Shown: piece after piece, positions 53,567 to 62,786 of the stretch
Layout: each line of letters starts with the position of its first letter
Position numbering within the stretch: position 1 is the first letter of the stretch
Translations under genes and position numbers: made by a program
NCBI GenBank assembly: GCA_963710975.1
Contig: CAVQCG010000001.1
Span: 496,001 to 560,000, forward strand
Reading direction: 5' to 3'
Origin: JBBQXH01 sp963710975
GTDB taxonomy: Bacteria > Actinomycetota > Thermoleophilia > Gaiellales > Gaiellaceae
Length of the DNA stretch: 64,000 bases
Notes under the pieces: generated by a model
Database searches by the model: none
What the model saw: the letters and a program-made list of their open reading frames with translations, nothing else
Told to the model about the DNA's origin: nothing

Positions 53567-54702
53567 GCGCCGTCGCCGAGACCCGCGTTCTCCCGACCTA
53601 CGCGCGCGCGAACGTGACGTTCGAGCGGGGCGAGGGCGCCTGGCTCTGGGACGCCGACGGGAAGCGATACCTCGACTTCCTCGCGGGGATCGCGGTCGTC
53701 GGGCTCGGTCACTGCCATCCCGAGGTCACCGCAGCCGCTCACGCGCAGCTCGATCGCCTCTGGCACGTCTCGAATCTCTACTGGAGCGAACCGATGCTGG
53801 GCCTGGCCGCGCGGCTCTCGGACCGCTTCGGCGGCGCACAGACGTTCTTCTGCAACTCCGGTGCCGAGGCGATCGAGGCGGGCTTGAAGTATGCGAGGAA
53901 GGCGAGCGGCAAGCCGGGAATCGTCGCGCTCGAGAACTCCTTCCACGGACGCACGTTCGGCGCGCTGTCGGTCACCGGCCAGCCGGCGAAGTGGGCCGGC
54001 TTCGGGCCGCTCGTGCCCGACGTGCGCTTCGCGACCCTGAACGATGCCGAGTCTCTCGCGGCCGCAGCGGCAGACGGGAACGTGGGGTGCATCGTGATCG
54101 AGCCGATCCAGGGCGAGGGCGGGATCAACCCGGCCACCCCTGCGTTCCTCGAGGCAGCCGCCGACCTTGCTGCCGGGAACGACGCGATCCTCTTCTTCGA
54201 CGAGGTGCAGTGCGGAACGGGGCGCACCGGCACGTTCTTCGCCCACGAGCAACTCGGCATCAAGCCGGACATCGTCGCTCTCGCCAAGGGACTGGCGAAC
54301 GGCCTCCCGATCGGTGCGCTCGTCGTCTCCGACGAGGCCGCGCGCGGCTTCGAACCGGGCGATCACGCATCGACCTTCGGTGGCAACCCCGTCGCGTGCG
54401 CGGCCGGCTGCGCGGTCGTCGATGCGCTCGACGACGCACTCCTCGGCAATGTTGCCGCGATGGGAGACCGCCTTGCGGCGGGCCTGACCGCACTTCCTGC
54501 CGTCGAGGAGGTGCGCGGTGCGGGGCTCCTGATCGGCGCTCGGCTCGACAGGCCGGCCGGTCCGGTCGCCGCCGCCTGCCTCGACGCGGGCCTCGTCGTC
54601 GGCACCGCGGGAGCCTCGGTTCTTCGCCTGACGCCGCCGCTCGTGATCTCCCCGCTCGAGGTCGAGCAGGCGCTGGCGATCCTCGGAGACGTCCTTCGAT
54701 GA
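53563..54702 (+). CDS. argD: Acetylornithine aminotransferase
   Basis: A 379-residue class-III PLP aminotransferase. RYLDFLAGIAVVGLGHCHPEV is the N-terminal signature, FFCNSGAEAIEAGLKYARK binds phosphate, LFFDEVQCGTGRTGTFFAHE carries the PLP-ring Asp, and ALAKGLANGLPIGAL the catalytic Lys. It makes N-acetylornithine from the semialdehyde with glutamate as donor. The GTG start overlaps argB by 4 bp. Many organisms place argF after argD; here argR follows directly and argF is absent from the window. Confidence 0.94.
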   Translation: MSAVAETRVLPTYARANVTFERGEGAWLWDADGKRYLDFLAGIAVVGLGHCHPEVTAAAHAQLDRLWHVSNLYWSEPMLGLAARLSDRFGGAQTFFCNSGAEAIEAGLKYARKASGKPGIVALENSFHGRTFGALSVTGQPAKWAGFGPLVPDVRFATLNDAESLAAAAADGNVGCIVIEPIQGEGGINPATPAFLEAAADLAAGNDAILFFDEVQCGTGRTGTFFAHEQLGIKPDIVALAKGLANGLPIGALVVSDEAARGFEPGDHASTFGGNPVACAAGCAVVDALDDALLGNVAAMGDRLAAGLTALPAVEEVRGAGLLIGARLDRPAGPVAAACLDAGLVVGTAGASVLRLTPPLVISPLEVEQALAILGDVLR

Positions 54703-55163
54703 GCCGGCGCGCGCGACAGGGCACGATCCTCAGTCTCGTCCGTGAACGGGACATCTCGACCCAGGCCGAGCTCGCCGAGGCGCTTCGCGAGCAGGGCTAC
54801 GAGGTCGTCCAGACGACGGTCTCCCGCGACATCAGCGAGCTCGGGCTGCGCAAGGTGCGCGCGCCGAGCGGCAGGCTCGTCTACGCGCCCCCGGGCTCGA
54901 CGAACGGCGACCGCTTCCGCGAGATCGTCCTCGCGCTGCGGCGATGGGCGCTCACCTTCGAGGCGAGCGGCAACCTCGTGATCATCGTGACCCCGTCTGG
55001 GTATGCCAACGCGCTCGCCCAGGTGATGGACGAGGCAGGCCATCCGAAGATCGCCGGCACGATCGCCGGCGACAACACGATTCTCGTCGTCGCGCGCGAG
55101 GGCGTCACCGGTGTGGAGCTTCGCGACGAGCTACGACAGCACTTGATGGAAGGAGCGGCATGA
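54699..55163 (+). CDS. argR: Arginine repressor ArgR
   Basis: A 154-residue repressor. The winged-helix domain TQAELAEALREQGYEVVQTTVSRDISELGL is at about 20-50, and the C-terminal hexamerisation/arginine-binding domain has GTIAGDNTILVVARE. In the family the usual motif is GDDT or GDNT, so arginine sensing is expected. Length is normal. The gene lies inside the operon it should control (ATGA overlaps both sides), which gives a negative feedback loop through the box at 50686-50698. Confidence 0.94.
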   Translation: MSRRARQGTILSLVRERDISTQAELAEALREQGYEVVQTTVSRDISELGLRKVRAPSGRLVYAPPGSTNGDRFREIVLALRRWALTFEASGNLVIIVTPSGYANALAQVMDEAGHPKIAGTIAGDNTILVVAREGVTGVELRDELRQHLMEGAA

Positions 55164-56365
55164 CCCGCACCGCGGTCCTCGCCTACTCGGGCGGCCTCGA
55201 CACGTCCTGTGCGATCGCCTGGCTGAAGGAGGACTACGGCTTCGACGAGGTCGTCGGCGTTCTCGTCGACGTCGGACAGGCGTTCGACCTGGACGAGGCG
55301 ATGGCACGGGGAACCGCCGCCGGTGCAGCGGACATCATCCTGCTCGACCGCCGCGACGCCTTCGCCGGCGACCAGGTTGCCAAGGCGATCACGACGAACG
55401 CGCTCTACGAGGGCAAGTATCCGCTCGTCTCCGCGCTCTCGCGCCCTGTCATCGCCGAGGGAATCGCCTCCCTGGCGCTCGAGCTGGACGCGGAGGCCGT
55501 CGTCCACGGCTGCACGGGGAAGGGCAACGACCAGCTCCGCTTCGAGCTCGCGTTCAAGGCGAACTACCCCGGTGTCTCGGTGATCGCGCCGCTGCGTGAC
55601 AAGGTCTGGACGCGTGAGGAGGAGATCGCCTACGCGCTCGAGCGCGGCATCCCGATCACTGTGAAGAAGGGTTCGCCCTACTCGATCGACGAGAACCTGT
55701 TCGGCCGCTCGATCGAGGCGGGCATGCTCGAGGATCCGTGGACGGCGCCTCCGGAGGAGCCGTTCAAGCTCACCTCGGATCCCGACAGCGCTCCCGCGCC
55801 GTCGGAGATCGTCGTCGGGTTCGACGCGGGGCTTCCCGTGTCGCTCGACGGCGTCGAGTACGGGCTCGTGGATCTGATCACCGAGCTGAACGGGAAGGCC
55901 GGCCGCTACGGCATCGGCCGCATCGACATGATCGAGAATCGGGCGGTGGGCATCAAGAGCCGGGAGGTCTACGAGGCACCCGCCGCCATCGTTCTGATCC
56001 AGGCACATCGCGCGCTCGAGGATCTGGTGCTGACGAAGGCCGAGCTCCAGACGAAGCGCCAGCTCGAGGTCAGATGGACGGAGCTCGTCTACGACGGCCT
56101 CTGGTTCAGCCCCCTCCGTCATGCGATCGACGCATTCGTCGCCGCGACGCAGGAGCCCGTGACCGGTGAGGTCCGGCTCCAGCTCCGGGCTGCCTCAGCC
56201 GTCGTGAACGGCCGGCGCTCGGAGAACGCGCTGTACGCTGAGGCCCTCGCGTCCTACGGTGCCGGCGAGACGTTCCCGCACCAGGCAGCGGAAGGATTCA
56301 TCCAGATCGCGGCGCTCGAGACGGAGCTCGCGGCGGCGAGGGCCCGGAAGCGCGCCGCGGTGTGA
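55160..56365 (+). CDS. argG: Argininosuccinate synthase
   Basis: A 401-residue enzyme that joins citrulline and aspartate using ATP. VLAYSGGLDTSCAIAWLKE is the N-type ATP loop, VHGCTGKGNDQLRFEL binds citrulline and aspartate, and TVKKGSPYSIDENLFGRSIE is the synthetase signature. FVAATQEPVTGEVRL and the C-terminal helix complete a full-length protein. It is coupled to argR by ATGA and to argH by GTGA. No defects seen. Confidence 0.96.
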   Translation: MTRTAVLAYSGGLDTSCAIAWLKEDYGFDEVVGVLVDVGQAFDLDEAMARGTAAGAADIILLDRRDAFAGDQVAKAITTNALYEGKYPLVSALSRPVIAEGIASLALELDAEAVVHGCTGKGNDQLRFELAFKANYPGVSVIAPLRDKVWTREEEIAYALERGIPITVKKGSPYSIDENLFGRSIEAGMLEDPWTAPPEEPFKLTSDPDSAPAPSEIVVGFDAGLPVSLDGVEYGLVDLITELNGKAGRYGIGRIDMIENRAVGIKSREVYEAPAAIVLIQAHRALEDLVLTKAELQTKRQLEVRWTELVYDGLWFSPLRHAIDAFVAATQEPVTGEVRLQLRAASAVVNGRRSENALYAEALASYGAGETFPHQAAEGFIQIAALETELAAARARKRAAV

Positions 56366-57606
56366 CGCTCTGGTCGGGCCGCACCGGTGACGGGAAGCTC
56401 GCGCGCGAGGTCTGGGACTTCCTCCTGGCCGACGACGCGGAGCTTCTCCCGTACGACTGCGAGGCGACGCTCGTCCACGCCGAAAGACTCCACGGCGCGG
56501 GGCTCCTGACCGACCAGGAGCTCGCGGAGGTGCGCGCCGGCCTGGGCCGTATCCGCGAGGAGGGTGTGGCGCAGCTCGAAGAAGCGGACGAGGACGTGCA
56601 CTCGGCGATCGAGCGCCTCCTCGGCGAGGTCGGGACGAAGATCCACGCCGGCCGCTCGCGGAACGACCAGGTCGCGGCGGCATTCCGGCTGTATGTCGAC
56701 GACGCGGCGCGCGAGGCCGTGACCGCGATCGAGGGGTTCGCCCGCACGGTGCTCGACCTCGCCGAACGCGAGGCCGGCACGCTGATGCCCGGCTACACCC
56801 ATCTTCAGCGTGCGCAGCCCGTCACGCTCGGCCATCATCTGCTCGCCTGGATCGAGATGCTCGACCGCGACCGGCGCCGTTTCGGCTTCGCCGCGGCCGC
56901 GGCGGGGTCGAGTCCTCTCGGGGCAGGAGCGCTGGCCGGCTCGACGCTCGTCCTCCCCGCTCCGGCGGGCGAGGGGACGCGCAACTCGCTCGACGCCGTC
57001 TCGGATCGCGACTTCGCACTGGACTACCTCTACGCCGCCGCGACGCTCTTCGGCCATCTCTCGCGGATCGGTGAGGAGCTCTGCCTGTGGGCTTCGGCCG
57101 AGTTCGGGTTCATTCACCTCTCCGCGGAGGCGGCCACAGGCTCGTCGATGATGCCGCAGAAGCTGAACCCCGACGTCGCCGAGCTGACGCGCGGGAAGGC
57201 CGGAACCGCGATCGGGCGCCTGGCGGGCCTCCTGGCAACGCTGAAAGGCCTGCCGCTCTCGTACAACCGTGATCTCCAGGAGGACAAGCCTCCGGTGTTC
57301 GCGACGAGACGAGACGTCCGCGGCGCCCTTGCCGGGCTGGGCATCCTCGTTGGCAGCGTCTCTGTCGATCGCGACCGCTTGGCGGCGGCCGCCGCCGATC
57401 CGCTCCTCCTCGCCACGGATGCCGCAGAGCGTCTGGTCGAAGGTGGCACACCCTTTCGCCGTGCCCACGAGCAGGTCGCCGCCAGTGTTCGCGAGGGGTC
57501 GTTCGTCGCGCCGTCGACGCCGGCCGAGAGCGTCGCCGCCCGCCGATCACCGGGCCCGGGCGACGTCCTGGCAGCGCTCGCGCAGGCCCGGGAGCGCTTC
57601 AGCTAG
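56362..57606 (+). CDS. argH: Argininosuccinate lyase
   Basis: A 414-residue fumarase-superfamily lyase that splits argininosuccinate to arginine and fumarate. It is short compared with the usual 450-470 residues. GRSRNDQVAAAFRLYV and PGYTHLQRAQPVTLGHHLLA carry the conserved substrate His residues, and TGSSMMPQKLNPDVAELTRGK is the family signature with the catalytic Ser. The C-terminal tail after TPAESVAARRS is shorter than in most bacteria. The gene ends the operon; its TAG stop shares a CTAG with the convergent gene. Confidence 0.94.
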   Translation: MTLWSGRTGDGKLAREVWDFLLADDAELLPYDCEATLVHAERLHGAGLLTDQELAEVRAGLGRIREEGVAQLEEADEDVHSAIERLLGEVGTKIHAGRSRNDQVAAAFRLYVDDAAREAVTAIEGFARTVLDLAEREAGTLMPGYTHLQRAQPVTLGHHLLAWIEMLDRDRRRFGFAAAAAGSSPLGAGALAGSTLVLPAPAGEGTRNSLDAVSDRDFALDYLYAAATLFGHLSRIGEELCLWASAEFGFIHLSAEAATGSSMMPQKLNPDVAELTRGKAGTAIGRLAGLLATLKGLPLSYNRDLQEDKPPVFATRRDVRGALAGLGILVGSVSVDRDRLAAAAADPLLLATDAAERLVEGGTPFRRAHEQVAASVREGSFVAPSTPAESVAARRSPGPGDVLAALAQARERFS

Positions 57607-59327
57607 CGCGGCTGCAGGCGAGTCTGTCGGCTGGCCGACGAACAGCCGGCGCTGTCGGCGATCGCATCGAGCACGGGCACGAGGAAGACCTGCAGGTCGG
57701 GCGTCCCGCCGACGCCTTCTCCGATCGCCCGGAGTGTCGAGCACGCCGAGGCCGTGCGGCCGTAGGCGATGTCGAACCGCAGCCTGGCGAGCACGGCGCC
57801 GAACTCGGGATCCGGGACGTCGAAGTGCGAGAAGATCGCGATCAGGTTCTGCACCTCGACGGCGGCCGACGGAGCGAGCACGAGAGGCCCGCCCTCAGCG
57901 CCGGACGCGACGATGACGCCCGAGTTCGTCACCCCGGAGATCGACGTGATCGCCGTTCGAGCACCCGTCCGGGTCAGGGCGTTCGCATCGACGAGCAGCC
58001 CGCCTCCGTAGAGAATTCCGTGTGATCCGTCGGCGGAGACCCCGTGGCCGGCGGACCACCCCGCGTCGTTGACGGCAGCCAGCTCCTCGTACGTATCGCC
58101 CGCCAGTGGCTCGAGCACGCGGGGCTCGAGCGCACGGAAGACGACTGCCCTCCCGACCGGCTGGGCGTTCAGGATGTCGACCTCGGCGACTCCGACCGCG
58201 GCCCCAACGGTGTTGACTGCAAGTGCGGCGAGGGCGGTGAAGCCCTGAGGAGGCTTCACGAGATCGACCCTGCCGGGCGGCGACACGATGAACGCATCGC
58301 GATCCGCCCGCCCTGAGAGGAACCCGCCCGCGTCCGAGATCGAGGTCGCCGCGCTCGGGGCGGGCACGTCGAACTCATTCCACCTGTCACCCATGAGAAT
58401 TGCAGCACGCCCGGCGGCAGACGCCCCCGCGCCCTCGCCTGCAGCATCGATTCGAGCAAGCTCGAACCCGGGCCAGACCCGATCGACGGTGAACGATTGG
58501 CCGCTTCGGCGCCACCGTACGGCCTCGTTCGCGTCGCCGATCTCGCAATTCCCGACGACCACGCCGTCGTCTCCGGCGTCGGTTGCCTCACAGGAGCCCG
58601 CTCCCGTCGGCCGGGCGAGCAGGGCGGGCTGACCGTCGACCCAGACGACAGCGTCGGTGCCGCCTTGCGGACGCGAGGCACGCCCGGCGATTACGCCCCG
58701 CTGCGAGACGCCTGCCGGTGACGCGGCGGTAGCGCCGTCCGGCCGCGGGAGATCCGCGGCGGCGAACGTCAGCGCCTTTGCGTAGGCGTTGTCGGACGCC
58801 GAGCCGGCAAGCCTGAAGAACGCCTCCGGGGTGAAGTGCGTACGAGCGAGCGAGCGCAGGAGCGCTCTCGCCTTTCCCGGTGGGAGGTACACCGCTGCCT
58901 CGAGGAGCCCTTGCGATCCGTCGAAGACGGTTCCTGCCCGGAGGCCCGTGCCCTCGACCGGGACGAAGCTGATCCTGACGGCACGGTCGGCGCCCTCATC
59001 CCCACCGCCAGGGCGACCGACGACCACGGTGACCTTGAAGCGAGCCGATCCTCGGACCTCGGTTCGCTTCCCGACGCTGACGAACGCGAGGGTCGCGTCC
59101 GGAAGGTCCGTCGCGTTCTCCACCTCCAGTGCGAGTGCTCTCGGTGCCTGCACGCTCGACCGCCCTATGTCGAACCCGACGGTGACCGTCTTGACGGTCA
59201 CACCGCCTGGCTTCGGGAGCTTCACCTCGATGGTGATCGCGGCCGCGTGGGCTACCGCGGGAGCGGCGAACGAACTGAGAACGGCCACGAGGGCGAGCCC
59301 CGACCAGCGGCTACGCGCGAGTCTCAT
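57603..59327 (-). CDS. Secreted protein with HAF-like beta repeats
   Basis: A 574-residue exported protein (signal peptide about 1-29). Residues 30-150 form an Ig- or cohesin-like beta domain with VKLPKPGGVTVKTVTVGFDIG. From about 200 there are repeated units of the form GVSQRGVIAGRASRPQGGTDAVVWVDG, DAGDDGVVVGNCEIGDANEAVRW and VNDAGWSAGHGVSADGSHGILY. These resemble the HAF extracellular repeats, which probably make a propeller. The C-terminal 90 residues look helical with two Cys. I cannot assign a function. It is divergent from lysA with only 29 bp between starts. Confidence 0.6.
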   Translation of the reverse strand: MRLARSRWSGLALVAVLSSFAAPAVAHAAAITIEVKLPKPGGVTVKTVTVGFDIGRSSVQAPRALALEVENATDLPDATLAFVSVGKRTEVRGSARFKVTVVVGRPGGGDEGADRAVRISFVPVEGTGLRAGTVFDGSQGLLEAAVYLPPGKARALLRSLARTHFTPEAFFRLAGSASDNAYAKALTFAAADLPRPDGATAASPAGVSQRGVIAGRASRPQGGTDAVVWVDGQPALLARPTGAGSCEATDAGDDGVVVGNCEIGDANEAVRWRRSGQSFTVDRVWPGFELARIDAAGEGAGASAAGRAAILMGDRWNEFDVPAPSAATSISDAGGFLSGRADRDAFIVSPPGRVDLVKPPQGFTALAALAVNTVGAAVGVAEVDILNAQPVGRAVVFRALEPRVLEPLAGDTYEELAAVNDAGWSAGHGVSADGSHGILYGGGLLVDANALTRTGARTAITSISGVTNSGVIVASGAEGGPLVLAPSAAVEVQNLIAIFSHFDVPDPEFGAVLARLRFDIAYGRTASACSTLRAIGEGVGGTPDLQVFLVPVLDAIADSAGCSSASRQTRLQPR

Positions 59328-59356
59328 CCTGCCGGGGAGGGTAGCGTTCGCTTCCG

Positions 59357-60559
59357 ATGGAGACCCTCGCGGACATCGCCGACACGACCGGAACCCCTTT
59401 CTATCTCTACGACGCGGACGTGTTCCGCGCACGCGTCGCGCGTCTGGACGGAGCGCTCGCGGGCGTCGAGCATCAGCTCTGCTACTCCGTCAAGGCGAAC
59501 GACGCCCTGTCCCTGCTCCGGGTCGCCGCCGAAACGGGGCTGGGCGCAGACGTCGTCTCGGGAGGCGAGCTCTTCAAGGCCCTGCGGGCGGGGATCCCCG
59601 CCGCCCGTATCGTCTTCTCGGGGGTGGGGAAGCGCCGGGACGAGATCCGGGCCTCGCTCGAGGCCGGCGTCCGGTCGATCAACGTCGAGTCTCCGGGCGA
59701 GCTCGACGTCATCGTCGACGAAGCGACCGCCCTCGGCCGCGTCGCGCCCGTCGCCGTGCGGCTGAATCCCGATGTCGAGCCCGACACGCACACGTACATC
59801 GCAACAGGCCAGGCCACGAGCAAGTTCGGACTCTCGGCCGAACACGTCTTGGCCGAGCTCCGCCGGGCAGCTGCTCACCCCGCCCTCGAGCCCGTCGGGA
59901 TCTCGTTTCACATCGGGTCGCAACTCGGAGACATGTTGCCCATTCTGAACGCCGCGGAGCGCGCTGCCGACCTCTGGCGGGCACTCGTGGACGACGGGAT
60001 CCGCCTTCGCGACTTCGATGCCGGCGGCGGTCTCGGAGTGCCGTACGAGGGCGGCGTCGAGATCGACCTCGACGCCTACGCGAAGTCGCTTGCCGGCACG
60101 GCACAGGAGCTCGGAGCGACGCTCATTCTCGAGCCGGGCCGCTTCCTGGTCGCGCCGGCCGGTACGTTCGTCACGCGCGTGCTCTACGTCAAGGACGTTC
60201 CTGGCCGGCGGATCGCGGTCTGCGACGGAGGGATGAACGACCTGATTCGCCCATCGCTGTACGAGGCGTACCACCCGATCACTGTCTTTACGAACGGCAC
60301 TCGGCGCGAGACGGGGCTCGTCGATGTCGTCGGGCCCGTGTGCGAGTCGGGCGACTTCTTCGCCCGCGGCCGCGAGCTACCGCTTCCGGAGCCGGGCGAC
60401 CTCATCTCGATCGGGTACGCGGGCGCGTACGGGCGCGTGATGTCGTCCACGTACAACTCCCGCCCTCTGTGCGCCGAAGTCCTCGTCGAGAACGGAGCGT
60501 GGCGCGTGACTCGCCGGGTCGGGACGCTCGACGACCTGATCCGCGGCGAGCTTCCCTGA
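59357..60559 (+). CDS. lysA: Diaminopimelate decarboxylase
   Basis: A 400-residue PLP enzyme that makes lysine from meso-diaminopimelate. QLCYSVKANDALSLLR carries the PLP Lys46, SFHIGSQLGDM and FDAGGGLGVPY bind the phosphate, LEPGRFLVAPAG and GPVCESGDFFARGREL complete the active site with the catalytic Cys and the ESGD signature, and IGYAGAYGRVMSSTYNSRP is the C-terminal block. GGGAGGG lies upstream of the ATG at 59357. Full length, no defects. It stands alone, not in the arg operon. Confidence 0.95.
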   Translation: METLADIADTTGTPFYLYDADVFRARVARLDGALAGVEHQLCYSVKANDALSLLRVAAETGLGADVVSGGELFKALRAGIPAARIVFSGVGKRRDEIRASLEAGVRSINVESPGELDVIVDEATALGRVAPVAVRLNPDVEPDTHTYIATGQATSKFGLSAEHVLAELRRAAAHPALEPVGISFHIGSQLGDMLPILNAAERAADLWRALVDDGIRLRDFDAGGGLGVPYEGGVEIDLDAYAKSLAGTAQELGATLILEPGRFLVAPAGTFVTRVLYVKDVPGRRIAVCDGGMNDLIRPSLYEAYHPITVFTNGTRRETGLVDVVGPVCESGDFFARGRELPLPEPGDLISIGYAGAYGRVMSSTYNSRPLCAEVLVENGAWRVTRRVGTLDDLIRGELP

Positions 60560-60567
60560 CCGCTGCG

Positions 60568-61323
60568 TCAGACGTCGCGCTCTGCGCGTACGACGCCGGC
60601 TTCCTCGACACCTGTCCCTGGGCGACCGATGATCTCCACCGGCGCCCTGTCGAGGTAGAGCATCGCGAAGATGCCGGCCGCGAGCGATCCACCGATCAGC
60701 GGAGCAACCCAGTACAGCCAGGCGTCGTCCCATGTCCCGGACACCAATTCAGGGCCGAAGGCACGGGCCGGGTTCATCGCCGCTCCCGTCAGCGGGCCCC
60801 CGACGAGGATGTCGGCGCCGATCGTGAGACCGATCGCGAACCCGGCGACGAGCTTGAATGCACCACGCGGATCGACCGCGGTCGCAAACACGACGAGCAC
60901 GAGCAGGAACGTGAGGACGATCTCGGTGAGCAGGGCCTCCCAGGTCGTTACGCCACCGGAAACGGTGGGCGCGCCGCCGTCTGCCTGCTGGTAGAAGCGG
61001 TCGGCGAACATGCCGCGCACGAGGAGTGCGCCGATGACGGCGCCGAGGAGTTGGAAGAAGACGTAGACGCTCGCCATCGGCGTCGTGATCCGGCGTGTCA
61101 CCCAGAAACCGAACGTGATTGCCGGGTTGAAATGCGCACCTGAGATGTGCGCGAGCGCCGTCACCATGATCGCGAGGATCAGCCCGTGCGCCAGGGCGAC
61201 CTGCAGGAGCGAGCCGCTCCCGACCGCGGTGAGCGCGACGATCGATCCCGAGCCGATGAAGATGAGTGCCCCCGTCCCGAGAGCCTCTGCGATGCCACGG
61301 CGAAGCATGTCCCGCTGATCCAT
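60568..61323 (-). CDS. MIP-family aquaporin/channel
   Basis: A 251-residue six-helix channel with both NPA boxes: ISGAHFNPAITFGFWV in loop B and GAAMNPARAFGPELVSG in loop E. Short helix spacing and the residue after the second box (Arg) fit the water-selective AqpZ type rather than GlpF, whose loop E has a conserved Asp after NPAR. It allows water and small solutes to cross the cytoplasmic membrane. A 30-residue hydrophilic tail follows the last helix. It is convergent with lysA and divergent from the kinase gene. Confidence 0.88.
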   Translation of the reverse strand: MDQRDMLRRGIAEALGTGALIFIGSGSIVALTAVGSGSLLQVALAHGLILAIMVTALAHISGAHFNPAITFGFWVTRRITTPMASVYVFFQLLGAVIGALLVRGMFADRFYQQADGGAPTVSGGVTTWEALLTEIVLTFLLVLVVFATAVDPRGAFKLVAGFAIGLTIGADILVGGPLTGAAMNPARAFGPELVSGTWDDAWLYWVAPLIGGSLAAGIFAMLYLDRAPVEIIGRPGTGVEEAGVVRAERDV

Positions 61324-61396
61324 CCGGCGGAGCCTAGAGGGGCGGCCGGACGTCGCTCCGCGGGCCTCCGTCGCCGTGCGCGCTAGATTCAGCGTC

Positions 61397-62786
61397 GTGG
61401 ATCTTCAGCGCTCACCGCACTGGTTCCGGATTGGATCCTGCGTCCTCGTGATCGCCCTCGTCACGGGCATCATCTACGGGCTCGACGTCGTCGCACCGAC
61501 CGTCAGCCTGGTCGCGCTGTACCTCTTCGCGGTCGTACCGATCGCGGTCGTCTGGGGGCTCACGTACGCCGTTCCCGCGTCGATCGCGAGCATGCTGACC
61601 TTCAACTTCCTCTTCCTGCCACCGCTCTACACGTTCACCCTCGCGGATACCGAGAACTGGGTGGCGCTCGCGATCTTCCTCGTCACCGGAATCGTCGTCG
61701 GCGATCTTGCGGCCCGCGTGCGCCGCCGCGCGGCCGAGGCCGAGCAGCGTGAGCGTGAGGAGGCGCTCCTCGCAGAGGTGGCGACTTCCTTCCTGCAGGG
61801 CACGCCGGTCACCGAAGAGCTCGACGCGCTGGCCGAGCGACTCCGAGAGGTCCTCAGGGCAGAGCACGCACGCGTCGAGCTCGGCTCCCAGCGGGACCCG
61901 CCGGCCGGGGAGTCGCCGCACGAATTGCGCGCAGGCACCCGCCGGGTGGGCACGCTCTACCTTCGCGAGGGGGCCGATCCGAATCTCGCGATCCGCCGAC
62001 GCTTCCTCCCCGCGCTCGCGTCACTCCTCGCCGTCGCGATCGACCGGGAACGGCTCACCAGCGAGGCGCTCGAGGCGGAGGCGCTCCGCAAGAGCGACAC
62101 GGTGAAGACCGCCGTCCTCCAGGCGGTCAGCCACGACCTGCAGTCACCGCTCACGGCGATCCGGCGCGGCCTCCGAGAACCTTCGCAGCGGACGGCTCAC
62201 CTTGAGCGAGGACGACCGGGCCGCGATGCTCGAGACGATCGAGACAGAGTCAGGCCGGCTCGAGCGCCTGGTGCGCGACCTGCTGGATCTCTCGCGGCTT
62301 CAGGCGGGAGCGGCGGAGCCCATGGCGGAGCTCTGGACGATCGACGAGCTCGTCGCCCAGGCGATCGACGATATCGGGCCCCTCGGCGAGCGGGTTACGG
62401 TCTCGCTGCCGGCTGACCTTCCGCCGGTCCAGGTCGATGCGGCCCAGGTACGCCGAGCCCTCGCGAACCTGCTCGAGAATGCCGTGAAGTTCTCGCCCCC
62501 GGGTGAGCTCGTCTCCGTCAAGGCGACCGCAACCCGGCGGGAGGTGATCGTTCGAGTAGTCGATCACGGTCCCGGCGTCGCTGCCACCGAGCGTGAGCGC
62601 GTCTTCGAGCCCTTCTATCGAGCAGACCCGAGCGAGATACGTGGAAGCGGCCTCGGACTCGCGATCACGAAGGGGTTCACCGAGGCGAACGGCGGGCGCG
62701 TCTGGGTCGAATCGATCCCGGGCCAGGGTTCGTCCTTCGGGATCGCCTTCGAGGCGGCACCGCTGCCGTCGACGGTCGGCTCGTGA
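61397..62786 (+). CDS. KdpD-like sensor histidine kinase lacking the N-terminal KdpD domains (one frameshift)
   Basis: The protein begins directly with four helices of the DUF4118 kind (TYAVPASIASMLTFNFLFLPPLYTFTLAD), then a GAF-like region, HisKA with TAVLQAVSHDLQSPLTAIR (phospho-His) and a HATPase with ANLLENAVKFSPPG and GSGLGLAITKGFTEANGG. The usual N-terminal KdpD and USP domains of about 370 residues are absent. The frame changes near 62180. The restored length is about 463 residues. No kdpFABC genes are in the window, so the target may not be potassium transport. GTG at 61397 or 61376 starts it. It is coupled to the next gene by GTGA. Confidence 0.85.
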
